NCBI GenBank assembly: GCA_030544215.1 | Contig: JARZZO010000010.1 | Location: 55,221,564 to 55,285,563, forward strand | Reading direction: 5' to 3' | Length of the DNA: 64,000 nucleotides | DNA from: Zantedeschia hybrid cultivar | Taxonomy: Eukaryota; Streptophyta; Magnoliopsida; Alismatales; Araceae | Shown here: positions 34,194-47,133 of the stretch, piece by piece | Layout of the letters: the number at the start of each line of letters is the position of its first letter | Numbering within the stretch: the first letter of the stretch is position 1 | Position numbers and translations under genes: made by a program | Notes under the pieces: model-generated | What the model was told of the DNA's origin: nothing | Database searches by the model: none | What the model saw: the letters and a program-made list of their open reading frames with translations, nothing else

Positions 34194-34442
34194 TGGCTTA
34201 ATTTCTTCGCTTGTTGCTCGCAGCCAGCTCCTTAGATACGTATCTACAGCCGCACCCCGTAACCTTCCTCCTTCCATTAATAATGATGCGAGGGGCATCA
34301 CCTCGTGTAGCTTTGCTGCACATCGTAAAGGATCTCAATTATGTTGCTACGTGGTATTATCTTGTTATTTCTATATATACATGTTGTTTCCGGTGCTTTC
34401 ATGGTAGTACTCGGCTTCATACATATTCGTAGAGACCGGATT

Positions 34443-35625
34443 TCCTCTCCCTCCCCCTCAGTGCACTGATCGGACTAATTAATTCATCAGTGCACCGAGG
34501 GGACCAGGTCGATCTCCATTCCTCTCTATTCCTATATCGTGTGAGTTGAATCAGTGCAGAGCAGGGAGGGGGTGGCTGAGAGGATTTCATCTCTATTCCT
34601 ATATATGATCGATGTTTATGCCATGAAAGCTTCCTTTTTTTTAAAAAAACTATCTGCTTAGCTTTAACAAAATCTGTTGATAATTAGCCTTCTACCCTCA
34701 TACGTGCCAACTGATTTCAAAGCAAATTTTAAAGGAACTTTAGAAACGTAAAAAGGAAAAGAAAGAAGATGTTACCTTTTAAAATTCTCAGATTTTCCTC
34801 TTTTCAAAAGAGACATTAGAAATCAAAAAGACGTCATTTTTCTTGCCTTTTTTTTTCTATATTTTAATATAAAAGACTTGCCTTTTTTTCTTTGAAAAAA
34901 ATTAGAACTTTTTAGATTCCAATCAAATCTGAAGACACCGAATCTAAGGTAGAATTGTCAACAAATGTTAAGCACCGATTATTTGCACTATGACACCAGA
35001 TTTCAAATTATGCAAAAAGTCATTTTAAAAGGTAGTGCAAACAAATACAGTTTTACCACATCATGAATTTAAAAAAATGTGATGCTACTCTTACTACCTT
35101 ACCTTTACTCCCTCTATCATTAGTTCATCATTGTCCATCTAATGTTTTCAAATTATCATAATAAAAAGTTTATTGCAATAAACATAATTAGGTAGTTGAG
35201 GGTTGAAAAGAGTAGCTTAAGGAAGTACAAATAGCATTATCATTTTCAAAAGTCACCCCTTTATCCTATATAGCTGGCAGCCGTAGGAAGGATCCCAAAG
35301 GAACCTTCAATTCTTCTAAAATCTAATAAGAAAAGAATTTTAAAAAGATCGGAGAGGTAATATAATTAGAACTCTCTCCCAAAAGTGCCAGTAATATGAA
35401 CAAATTGTATCTTAGTCAAAATGTGCATGTGATGTGCATAGAAATGAAGTTTTAGTAAACCTTCCACGAATACCCTAAAATAATATGTAATATACATTAC
35501 ATTATTGAGTAAAAATAGATTTTCTACTCTTAAGACCCATGCCATTATATTATATGATTAATATAATATAAATGAATTAATTCCTATTTAGTATATACTT
35601 ATAGTTTTTATTAAATTTTAAATAT
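34443..35625 (+). repeat. Segment of about 1.2 kb downstream of CYP78A, unit 2 copy
   Basis: It is nearly identical to 51326-52508 and close to 9690-10873. It is present once more, inverted and more diverged, at 47639-48794. Confidence 0.7.
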
Positions 35626-36728
35626 AGAGAATTCATTTAGACCTCGTTATGCTTTATTATTTCATTGATTTTTCAATTGTCTCATTCAAAACTTAAGCTA
35701 AATTAATATAGGCGTGTTTGGAAAACTTCTATCCGAAAGCTACTTTCACTTCTCACATAGGAGCAAAAGACGACCTTGTGTGGAATCGTATGTATAGATG
35801 TAGTAGGATTCTGATGGAACAATGTCACCAGTTGTGCAGATGCCCAGCCTTCAGTAATATTCACACGATTCTTTGATTGAAGGATTGTCCTTGCCTCTTG
35901 AGAGGGATCCTCCTGATCCCTATAGGTTCTTCCCTTCTTCGCAGATGCCACAGCATGTGGGTGATGCTGTTGGCATTGCGAAAGCGAAAGTGAAAGATAA
36001 AGAGGGGTTCCCCCATCCTTGGGGACTAACCAACAAAGGAGGAGATAGAGGGGGCTAGTCAGACTCTAGAGAAATCCTAGAACTTGAGCTAGGGTTTCTC
36101 TTTGGCTCATATTATACTAACTGACAATTTTTTATAAACTCCCAAAAACTTGCATAAATTTTCACTTAATTCCCACAAGAAAAAATCATTTGCCCATAAC
36201 CCTCTAAACCTAGATGTTAGTCTGGTTTCAAGCCCTCTTAGTCTGTAATGTTTTACTAACTTAATTAATTATTTAATATGACATATTAAATAATAAATTT
36301 TTCGATTTAATCATCACGTGAATAAATTGATTGAACTTATGATCATAATTGATACCAAGCAATATCTTATGATTCTAAAAGACATTGGGGTTAAGCAACC
36401 CACTCAAACACCTTTCTATCATCAATTACTAGATAGTTTTAGTCCTTCATTCACATAATGTTATCAAGCGAACTTAGAGTATGATTCGATTGTCAAACAT
36501 TCAGATAAAATACTGATTATCAGCATCATCAAAAAAACTCTTTCTTTTATATGCAATTTAACCCTGGCAAGAGACTTCTCGGGTATCACTCTATAAGACA
36601 TTCTCTTGTCTAATATTTAGAGCAATCATACAGTCAGCTTTGAAGATGTCCCACTGAGTTTGAATATGTAAACTATTCATGATCTTTTGGTTAGAGATCT
36701 TTAAGTCAAGATCAAAAAACATGATAGT
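35626..36728. other. Non-coding stretch, unit 2
   Basis: No gene seen. It is collinear with 10874-11976 in unit 1 and 52509-53611 in unit 3. Confidence 0.55.
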
Positions 36729-38960
36729 TGTTATATCCTAGAACTTAAGTCCATTCCTGTAAGGATTGAGGTTTCGGATCCGGTTATCAAATCAGTTTTC
36801 GGGGTCGGATCTCTTAGTTTTGGCCATGGTGGGGCTGAGACTTAGTTTCCTTTTCGCGTCGAGCTTGTTCGACGCGGTTTAAACGGCGTCCATCAATGTG
36901 AACGTGTTTTAGGCTGTACCACGTGGGTGCCACGTGGGCTGGCCTTGGGGCGCGAGAGTACGGCCTCGGTCTCATCATCTGAATGGCGTATTGTATGGAC
37001 GACGCCATTTAGAATATGACCTTGCTTTGTCAGAGTACAGCTCGGTCTTATCATATGAATGACGTCGGACTTGGACGACACGTTTTCCCCAGCTTCTTTT
37101 TTACCCCGCGAACCCTCCCTCCTTTCCCTCATTCTCTCCTTTCTCTTCTCTCTCCTCTCTTCCCTCCGATCTCCGGCGAACCCCTTCCCCCTCTCCTTGC
37201 TTTTCTCCCTCCATTCCATCTCTCCCTCCACCCCATCAACCTCCTAACTCCCACCACTACCACCACCATCTCCTCCGCAGCGTTTTTCTCTCCGAACGGC
37301 GGCTGACATCCCAGTGAAGTAACGGCGTCTACGGCGGTACCGGCGGCGGCGTGTGGTGAGACGGGTTGGCGGCTTGGAGCTAGGAGGAGTTCGAGTAACC
37401 GGTAGGGTGACGATCCCCGTTGTATTTCGTTTAAAAACTATGTTTTTCCGCTTTGGAGCATGTTTAGGGGTTTCCTTGGGGTGAAAATACTAATTTCATG
37501 TAATGAGAATTTGGGTGTTTTAATGAATAAGTTCTTCTCCACTTTTTTTCTATTTTTGCACGATTTGGGGAGAGGAAATCCCATCCCGTGGATTGGGAGA
37601 TAGCGGAAGAAGAACCTGTCTGTAAGGGTTAAATGGCGTCGGAGGACAGCGACGCCTTTTAGAAAGGTAGCTTCCACCTGCGACGCGATTTAGCCCAAAT
37701 AACAGACTCCGTCTCTGGACTGATAAGCGTCCAGGGACAGCGACGCCTTTTGAACAGCGACTTCTATGGTCGACGCGTTTTAACTCAGATCACCCCGAGG
37801 CCTGTCTTTGTTTCTGTCGTTATCAGGCGACTAGGGACAGCGACGCCTTTTATACGGCGACCTCTATAAACGACGCGTTTTACGCCATCTTCCGAAGCCA
37901 GTTTTCACATGAACCAGTTTAAGAAGCTTGAATGACGTTGGTCTTGGAAGACGCGATTCAAGCCAGAATTCTATTAATCCCTGCAATTAACACGTGTTTA
38001 GATTATTAGATAGTTTAGTTAATTGCATGCTTAGAAATGTACTCGATGACGATGAATTCTATGTGATCGGATCGCACCGTGTTGTGTTTTGTACAATCGT
38101 GGGCCTAGAGTGATAGTTGTTAGCGCTTAGGCACCCTGTGTCGGTGTGGGAGGGACACAGCCCCGGTGTGGGAGTGGCGGGGTGACGCCTAGAGAGAGGG
38201 TCACCTGGTGTACTCCGGGGTATATCTAGTACCGGTGTGGGAGTGGTACATTCGGATTGTCACTCGTGTTGGGGGAAGCAGAACCACCTGGAGCCTATCA
38301 GGCCAGAGTAGCCAGCGCACAATCCGAGGGGTTGCCGTTTGGTCTCAGCGGGTCGGTGTTTCCCGCGTTCGGTCATGTGGTTGACGTATTTTGCCGAGAC
38401 GCTGGTTGCGGGCCCCGTGGTAGAATGATTTCAGAATTATGCAAGTTATATTTTGAATGCATGTGTTTTATATCGAAATCTAGGAATTGTGTTTACTGCT
38501 TTAGTTGCTTAAATTATCTATATTTGTGTTGCTACACTTGTGGGTGCGTGAGTGGGCGGTGGGGATCGAAGGATCCCTACTAAGTCTTTTCAATGAGACT
38601 CACCCTTGCAGTTTTCAAGTGAAGGTTCCAGGCAGGCGTAGCGAGGAGAGTATTGCTTTGGGTCGCGCGCCAACAGCTGCTGTTTTGGGGTACGCCCCGA
38701 TGTAGTTATTATTTTATTTTCTGACCTGTATGCTTAATTATTTCCTTTCAGATTGGAGTATGTAATTATTTTTTGAGTCGAGTCGCATTGTAATAATTTT
38801 TAATTCTTACATTTCCTTTTTAATTCAGTGCGATGTGAATGTTTAGCTTAGTTTATTATTTATTTCTCAGACTCATTAAGGTCCTAGTTTGGCTCCAAAT
38901 TAATGATTCGGTACCCATTTAGTAATCGAATCCCCGATTATAGGGTGGCGGGTCGTTACA
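36729..38960. mobile_element. 2.2-kb LTR-like block, unit 2 (possible solo LTR)
   Basis: It runs from TGTTATATCC to GGGTCGTTACA (2232 bp), as expected of an LTR with TG...CA ends. No 5-bp target duplication is visible (ATAGT before, ATTCC after), so solo-LTR status is not proven. It contains 11 dyads, a pyrimidine-rich leader-like segment (about 37105-37300) and a direct repeat of CCGGTGTGGGAGTGG near 38160 and 38231. Confidence 0.5.
36850..37960. promoter_or_regulatory. Array of 11 dyads with 10-bp spacers (unit 2)
   Basis: It is collinear with the unit 1 array. The base changes between copies are mostly in CpG steps (for example GCATC against GCGTC in the first arm), while spacer lengths are unchanged. 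Confidence 0.75.
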
Positions 38961-40677
38961 ATTCCAATTAGTTACTGGGCCATAATTAATTAAGCTCAAT
39001 TTGATTAATTAATGGGTTATGAGTAATTAGGTCAGATTACAGTTAATTATTCATGAAAATAATAGATTTAGTGTGGAGGAGCTCTTTAACTTAGTCATTA
39101 AGTCTTCCCTTGTTGGAGTTTAACTCCGGAATGAAGAGGACTTAATTTAGGTACTATGAAGAAAAAAAGGCTATAAATAAACTATTGAGGATGAGCATGA
39201 ACCCTCTTGCTCACAGCTCTCTTCTAACGATAAGTTCATATGTTGTTCTTAAAGAACATAGAGGATGTCCTTCAATAATTCTTTTGAGGATTATTTCTAA
39301 TCCATGATTTATATTCTTTGACGTATAGAGGACGTGAGAGAAGCTCAAAAACAACAGGGATTCGTGGCTAGAGCTTAAGGATTTGCTTAGAAAGAGATTG
39401 GTTGTTTTTCCTCTAAACGGAGGTGATGATAACTCATTAAATGAATATTTTATATTAATACGGAAAATCAATATTTTGATTCCAGAAGTGGTCAAAAAAG
39501 TTTTTTGAAAGCATAATCTTTACATCCATGATCTAAAACATCTATTTGATCTTTCAATTTTTTGTCAAAATCCCAAATTTCTTATGTTATGTTTGGAAAA
39601 CACTGTGGACGACAGTTATGTCTACCATCAACTATTTCTTAATGGCGGTGACTCTTGCCGTCTGTACTTCTGAACGGCAAGCAAGTCTATCATCCAAAAA
39701 TACAATGATAGGCAAGTATGTTGTCTAGTCTCCTATTCTGACTCTGTCAGTTTGGATTTCTAAACGAACTTTGATCGATTATAACTCCTTGATCATTTGG
39801 TCAATTGACCTGAAATTTTAAACGCACCTCAATTTTGATGTTGTCTCTTTGTCTATAAAATTTGACAATTTTTTAAAATCTATTTCTGATTATTATCTTA
39901 TTTATTTAGCTGGCCAAAAGATATTCGAGTTCTTCATATGCTATTTGATACACTAACTCACTTAATTGATGCTTAATTTGTATGAAACCTTGTCTACATA
40001 TTTTATTTGGACTATTTGATATGTTTGTCAAGTTTAGTTATTTTTTGAATCCTTTTTCTATTTTTAGATTTAATTATTGTATTTTCAACTGTGAAAATTT
40101 GTTTTAATATTCAAAAATATGTTCATTGATCTGAAAATTATGAGAATATTCCTAGAACATATTCTACTGTCCAGTTTTGTTCAAATTTTTCATCTATATG
40201 ACCATGTTGGCTCTTTAAGTGCGTATTTTGTATTAGAAAATGCTTTGACTTTTATATAGTACTTTTGTAATTTAAATTCTAGATCTATGTTCCTCTTTTC
40301 TTATCATTGATCTCAATTATCCGTTTGTGCTATAATTATTTGATTTTGCTTAGATATTGTCATCTTAAAGAGATTTTTTTGACCTGATTCCATTGTAAGC
40401 ATCCATACTGAATAGGATATTTTGTTTGAAACTTGAAAACAAACGGGTGGAATCCTAATTTTTGGTTGGCTAAACTAGGCGGCGGTGATACATAACTCTC
40501 TAACAGTTTGTAGTTGGGTGAGACTTAAACTCTCTAGTTCTGCACAGTAACCAAGACCTCTACATCATTTACCTAGATACTTTGATATTTATTTTGTTCA
40601 ACAGCTTATGTTGTGATTTGGTTGCATATCTGTTATAATTTCATTTGGCAAATAAATCTAAATTTTTTTGCTTAGAT
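38961..40677. other. Non-coding AT-rich stretch, unit 2
   Basis: No gene recognised. A TATA-like CTATAAATAAAC near 39170, followed by a leader-like stretch, hints at a decayed retroelement promoter. The same stretch is at 55844-57560. Confidence 0.45.
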
Positions 40678-40682
40678 ATGTC

Positions 40683-41423
40683 TGTAGTGCTCAAAATCGT
40701 GTTGTGCTATCTATTGATATCATGTATTCATATGATAAACAATCAAATTTAAACTACGTGATCGCCAGAAATCGAAGGTTTCAATGAAAAGATGATCGCT
40801 TTACTTATCTCGCAGATTTGAGAGAGATTGGGTCCTTTGTTCTCCTTCTTTGGCCGGCCAAAGATGAAGAGCCTCCTCTTTTATTCTTTACTCTTGTTTT
40901 GTTAATTTCTTCAAGCCTTCAAATCCTTTTCTTCAAGCTTTTCTCCTTTTCTTCACATCTTGGAAAAAAAGATTAAATAAAGAAAGAAAAAAAAAGATTA
41001 GAGTTATGGGGTAGTGTAGTAGCTATTTTAACTAACAAATCTAACATAAACTAAACTAAAAACACAACCGGCGAAGGAAACCGAAAAACATTAGGAAACC
41101 TAAAATGCATCGTCCATGAACAACGTTATTTAGATAATTAGGAAATTAATTCAAATTTAAATCAAAAAACCAGGTGGATTAGAAAACTAAATGGCGTCGT
41201 CCATAGGTGACGTTACTCAGTTAAATCTATCCAGATTTAGGAATTTAATTCGAAACTGATTTCGGCTAGAAATCTAAATGGTGTCAGCCATGGTCGACGT
41301 TAATCAACGAGTTTCTCGAAAATAAATAAAAATTAATTAGTGATTAAAAACCATGCCATTTCGGGGCATTATAATTATGACATAAAAATTACTCAATATG
41401 AAGTCAAAATTAGCGTGTCTACA
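40683..41423 (-). mobile_element. Solo LTR of the Tat 3'-LTR family, with 5-bp target duplication
   Basis: TGTAG...CTACA, 741 bp, is flanked on both sides by ATGTC (40678-40682 and 41424-41428). Start, middle and end match the Tat 3' LTR at 13649-14975. It carries three dyads. A solo LTR with perfect flanks arises by recombination between the two LTRs of a complete insertion. Confidence 0.85.
41101..41306. promoter_or_regulatory. Three dyads in the solo LTR (unit 2)
   Basis: The spacers are GTCCATGAAC, GTCCATAGGT and AGCCATGGTC, each 10 bp. The arms have drifted (GCATC, AACGTTATTTA), consistent with greater age. Confidence 0.65.
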
Positions 41424-41428
41424 ATGTC

Positions 41429-43426
41429 ATTTGACCTTAGTTTGTTCATTTAAAATCTATATCTATTATGCTTAGCTATTTCCTTTGCAATCATATGAAT
41501 CTGACTATTATTTGATCCATAATATGAATCTGATCTGATAAACTACTATGCCATGATATTCGCAATTTAATATTTGATATGCTCAAAGGATAATGGTACG
41601 TAATGTCTTGACAATTAGATAATTTGATATATTATGTTCGATATGTAATACGTTTTATTCATGGTTAGTAGAATTCGATATGTCTTATATGAATTTGATC
41701 ATACCATATATACTATATAGTAGTTGACCTATTTCTGACAATTAGAAAGCACATCTAATTTGGTAATCTTATATTCAACAATGCTTGTGTATCATGTTCT
41801 TATCTGAGATATATGTAGAACTGTAAATTATACTTAGTTAGCTATTGTGGTACCCCCTTCTAGAGAAATTAATATCCATTTTCAGGAATGTCACCTTACA
41901 CACATCGTTAGAATCTGAGGTAATTTTGCAAAGCACTTAGGATAACCATCTATAATTTCTTACACATAACCATGCCAAAACTATAAACATAAATATAGGA
42001 TAATTACATTGTTAATGGGGAGGTTTAATTTATAAAGTTTACAACAAACTAAAGTTTCTGAAGTTTAGGATCCATTCGCTAGTCCACAGACTGTAAAATC
42101 TTCTCAAGATCAAGTTCAAAAATCTTCCTTCTGATCTATTATCTATCGGACCCTCCTGAAAAAAAATTAATAACTAGGTCTGTAAGTAATACTCAACAAT
42201 CGTCAAAATCGTTACATACATATATGTATAATAAACTTTTGCAAACATATATAATTTCTAAACCATGCATGATTTGTAAACATTTTCATACATATAATAA
42301 TGAACAAAGAACTAATAAAAGATCATTTCATATATATTTCACAACTAACACGTACATGCCTATTGTGCAAATCACCTTCTTATTACACATATTTCTCTAA
42401 TCACCTGCACATATTCATATCTCTTTATAATCTTAAAGTAGATTAGCTTCATACATAATCGATTCATGTTCCAGGATGTCAATTTCTTACATATCCTACT
42501 GTTCATGTCTAGAATAGTACACTTATCACCTTAGTTTTATCCGAAATAAGTTCTTAATCTTCATGCTTTTGAATAGATATCCAAACTATAATATAAGGAG
42601 TCGTAAACACCTAAGCACCTAGACAAATGAGGGCCTTGGTTTTAGTACAACAAATTGGGATCGGAAGTCTTTACCCCACCGTCCACCAAACCAAAGTTCA
42701 GTTTCATAATTTTAATCCCCATTGTCTTCATGTCGTAAATTGAGTACTACTACATCGGATAGTTATTGTGAGTTCTTCCAAAGATACCTCCTTAAGATGT
42801 TACTGTCTAAACATATTTCAAATTAATGACTTCTTACATAATAATTATGTTATACATAGTTATACACAATTTAAAGTAAAGCCTTATGGCAGATTTTTAA
42901 TATGCACACTTAGAATTAAATAAATAAATATTTAACAGAAACTTTGTATCATAATTAAGATCATAATCATGATGGTTTCAGTACTAACCATATATCCTAC
43001 TGAAAATACTTTCTCATAGTATTACAAGCTTAATTAGTGCTCATAAATGCTCAAATTTAGGCTTCGCATATCAAAATAAAGCTTAAAATAATTTAAATAA
43101 CAAATAACATGCAATAAGTTCATTATACACCTACCCGAAGTAAAGAATCCTAGTCAACTTTATCACTTTCTAATTTTCTAAAATTATTTCAGTACCATCT
43201 GCACCCTTCTTCTTTTATCTCTCTCTCTCTATTTCTTATTTTCTATAAATTTTCTTTGGAAGAAATGAGATACTTTCTACTTAAATTCAGTTAAAACCCA
43301 CTACGGAACTGTTTGGATGCTAACACAGTCATATACCAACCTCTGGAAGTCCATGTGTCCCTTGTGAGTCACCTTTAAGATGGCAGAAACAATTAATTTA
43401 CAAGAGTTCATGTTTGTTCAGTAAGT
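41429..43426. other. Non-coding AT-rich stretch, unit 2
   Basis: No gene or clear element seen. Collinear with 58311-60308. Confidence 0.5.
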
Positions 43427-43990
43427 GATATGTTTGTTCTATAATTGATAATTTATTATTACAGTAAATTTCGATTATAGTTGTTGCTACAGTAACCTTA
43501 ATTGATTCTTGTTCTATACTTGATATGTTTGTTCTATAATCAATTACTTACGGTTATAGTAAACTTCGATTATAGTCATCGCTACAGTAACCTTAATTGA
43601 TCCTTGTTATGTAATTGATATGTTTGTTTTATAATCGATTACTTACTGCTATAGTAAACTTCAATTATAATTATTGCTACAGTAACTTTAATTGAATTTT
43701 ATTTTATAATTGATATGTCTGTTTTATAATCAATTATGGCTTCGATTTACGTTATCGTTATAGTAACCTTAATTGATTCTTGTTTTATAATTGATATCTT
43801 TATTCTATAATCAATTATTTACTGCTACAATAAACTTCGATTATAATTATTACGGCAGTAATCTTAATTGATTCTTATTATGTAATTGATATGTTTGTTC
43901 TATAATCGATTACTTGCTGTTACAGTAAACTTCGATTATAAGTATTGCTATAGTAATCATAATTGATTCTTGTTCTGTAATTGATATCTC
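43427..43990. repeat. 95-bp tandem repeat, about six units
   Basis: The phrase TTGATATGTTTGTTCTATAAT recurs at about 43427, 43522, 43617, 43712, 43793, 43888 and 43983, a 95-bp period with one unit of 81 bp. Each unit also holds TACAGTAACCTTAATTGATT and CTTCGATTATA. No coding capacity. Confidence 0.85.
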
Positions 43991-46631
43991 AATTACAAGT
44001 CTTCTATTAATTGATTAACTAATATCAATTAACTGAACTTTCTTCAACTAACTTAGCTAATTACTCGGTATTTATTATTTATTTATTTTATTATTATTTA
44101 TTATTATTTATATTATTATTCTTTATTACTTATTACTTGCTTTTTCTTCTTTTCTTTTCTCTCTCTTTTTTTTTAAATTCCATTCTAACTAACAAAACCA
44201 TACTATATTTAATTGTCAAAGCTTATTAAAACTTAAAAAACTTTCTAAGGTTTAGGTTGTTACAAATATCATTAATTTTCAACTATTATATTAGTTAGCA
44301 TTTGGTGGATTTAATTTGCTTACTGAGTAGTTGTACTCATAAACCTATTAATAGTTTCAGAGTCTGAGGAAGAAGTGCTAGGGCATGAGGAGGATTTGCC
44401 TTTACATTTTCTGATTTAGATCACTATACGAGGTTATCTAATTTAGATTTAATTTTTTATTCAATAGATTGATGTAGTAGGGTTTTGAGTAAGATATTTA
44501 CTTTTTTTATTTATTTAGTGAGTTGAGTGATTTACTTTCGTTAGATATTAGATGTATTTTAAGGATCCTAGTATTGAAGATACATTTTGTAGAACTATAT
44601 TATTAGTAAATGACATGTTTATTACTTTGGTTATTGTCTCTCATTATTTATATCATATTTATATATTACTCGGTTTCATAATTATATAACTTAAATCCGA
44701 AGTGAGTCCAAATGACTGAACTAAATCGAAGGCGTAACAATAGTCCACCAATAAGATGTGTTTGTATCTCAAGTCTAAGGACCAATTATGCCACTATGAT
44801 AAGAATCTCTTGATTGATAGCTAAGTATTATGACCATGTAGAGATCATCAATGGATCAGTTCAGTGAACTCATTCATCAATGAGTACCTATAGGTTCATC
44901 TTAGCGTCTTCACACAGGTGATTATGAGAGCAGTCACTGTTATCTGATAAGCATGAGTAACTCATATTAATCTCACCAGATATTTGATGTCCTTCTGAAA
45001 TATCATATGACTAAGAACACTTTAGCACATATATTTAAAGAAAATTTATTTCATTATTATGATTTCATCATGATTTAATCTTCAATGCATATATATTTGG
45101 ACTGCATTATGAAACAATAAAGTATGCATTACACGCAATGAATATACTGTCTTTTATTAAAAAAAATATAGAATGTGAACAATACTCATAGATTGGCTTA
45201 ACGAACACCAAAAACCAACACTATGAGTGTAATAGGATAATAGGAGCATTTATCACCAAATGAATCAATTTAAAATGATCGTACTCTATTTCTCAATCTA
45301 GCTAGCTTGCTCCTATGCAACAAATGTTGAAATGATTAAAAAAGTTCAAGAATTAATAATCAAATAACCACTGATAGGCATTCCTTAAAAAGGTTTGAGG
45401 ATTAATAATTCTTTTAGGAAATAAAATAGTTTATGGTATAGATTTTCCTAATATTACTCATCCATTATAGGTGTCCGTTTGATCTTGACCTCATAGTCTA
45501 CCTTTGTCATGAAACCATGAGTAAGTTCATGAATTATGGTTCTTAGTTTTCCTAAATACACCCTGAGAAAACCTTCTCTTCAAAAGCTTTTAAGAATTGT
45601 TTCTAGTTAAATAATTTCACCTAATGCTCAGTGAATGTCGATCTCAATAATGATTTCCACTAGACTTGTGCATGTTCCTATCGCATAAAGGCTGTCAAAT
45701 TCACTTTATCCTCACTCGGCTACTTTTTTGCAACTTTTGGTTAGCTATCTCTCTTAAAATAGGAGGTCCCATTCTCATAAATTGCTTAATAATAGACACT
45801 CTAGAAACCCTTTCATGCGTCATGCCACTATTAAGTGCATGAGGCCAAGCTTACGGTTGAGCTTGAAGCATTGCTTAGATTTGTGCTTGAGTTCGCATCA
45901 TTTGCAAAAGATCGAAAAAAGAAAGATTATGTCATGGACATTGCACAACCTAGTAAAGACACACTTTCCTTGTCATTAGCCTTCATGACATTGTAACTAA
46001 CTTTTTAATTACATCATTAGGTTCTATCTATAGTTATCCTCAATTAATTATCTTATTAGGCCATAAGTGGTATCTTGATGACACTTATAGGTTTTCATGC
46101 CCCCATTCTAGTTTAGTACTTCTAACTCATATTTGTGATAAAGCATGTATAATATATGTAGCTTCTTGCCATAAAGAAAAAAAACCTTTATTAGGGCTTT
46201 ATTATGTCCTGGATTGTTTATATGTAGTTAAGTTCCATATTAAGCTCATTTAGTTCAACCCATTAAAAGACAAGTCCACTATTTTTGGATTCATTGTGAA
46301 CATTCGCCTTATTTTAATCATAACTTTCAGTAGGAATGTCAGATTAAAGAGAAAATTGACTCATTGGAAAGATAATTAAGTTGACTAAAATTTTATGAAA
46401 CTCACTTTAGTAATTATTTCATTTAGAAGGTCAAAAAAGTTCAACATTAAATTGGTGTCTATCTTGGCAAAACTCAAAGAGTTCTAATCCAAGTTTGAAC
46501 TAGATTCATGAAGAGAAAGTCCAAGTCTAAGCTCAGTTATTTCCCATTATAAAATTGAGTTTTAAGTAGAGTTATAACATGAGGCATCTACCATTTGCAC
46601 GTACTGCTCAGTCAACCTCTCATAGAAGGCT
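43991..46631. other. Non-coding AT-rich stretch, unit 2
   Basis: It includes a TTATTATTTA simple repeat at about 44070-44130. The rest shows no gene. A stretch near 44750-45230 (CAAGTCTAAGGACCAATTAT, CAATCAAGAGATTC on the minus strand) looks like retroelement-derived sequence but cannot be placed. Collinear with 60874-63513. Confidence 0.45.
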
Positions 46632-47132
46632 TGCACTATAACGATCCAATCAATTAACTGGCCCAACAATTGTACTAGTTGGTAGACTTTCTAAGAAGGT
46701 CACCCATCCTGGGACTTCTCCTAACCGGGCATGCTTAACTTCGGAGTTCTTTTCAACTCGAGCTCTAAAAAATAGCTAACCGGTGTTGTTGGTAATCTAC
46801 TGATTTAGTCTATTTAACATATTCTTATATAGCATATTACAATCTACTCCCCTTAGAAGTCTGACGTCCTCGTTAGGACCATATTACACATAGCCGAGAA
46901 CCAATCCACCAGGCAAGTAGGATTCTAAAGATGGCCCCCACAGGCTCAAGAGGTGGCTCCTACCATGCGGCTTCACACTCTAAGGTAGCCCTTTTATGGT
47001 GTAGCACTTTACCCTATGTGACACTTAGCTCCCACACTTTCGACTGGTTCATAGATCTGATATCATTTGGAACGGTTCTTTTTTATCGAAGACCACGCTG
47101 CCATGGTTCCGTAAACCTGGCTCTGATACCAA
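46632..47132 (-). mobile_element. Cassandra-like TRIM tail with 5S rRNA-derived LTR, unit 2
   Basis: On the minus strand: a tRNA-Met primer site (TGGTATCAGAGCC, about 47132-47120), about 260 bp of internal sequence, a purine tract (AAGGGGAGTAGAT), then an LTR starting TGTAATATGC at 46841 and ending near 46632. Inside the LTR is 5S rRNA sequence, AACTCCGAAGTTAAGCATGC and CCCAGGATGGGTGACC (about 46752-46698). A 5S promoter within an LTR defines Cassandra elements. The expected matching 5' LTR is not present on the other side of the primer site. Confidence 0.7.
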
Positions 47133-47133
47133 T

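Noticed and set aside
36729..38960. Firm call of a solo LTR for the 2.2-kb block
   Set aside because: TG...CA ends are present but the flanking pentamers (ATAGT, ATTCC) do not match, so it is reported only as LTR-like.
39211..39495. 94-residue minus-strand frame (also 56094-56378)
   Set aside because: It lies in a leader-like stretch of a suspected retroelement remnant. Nothing recognisable, and conservation is explained by the recent duplication.
45782..45979. 65-residue frame found in both tandem units
   Set aside because: Present in both copies only because the units are nearly identical. No domain, AT-rich context, no promoter.
46698..46752. Functional 5S rRNA gene
   Set aside because: Only the internal promoter-like part of 5S is present and it lies in a Cassandra-type LTR, so it is a TE-borne derivative.
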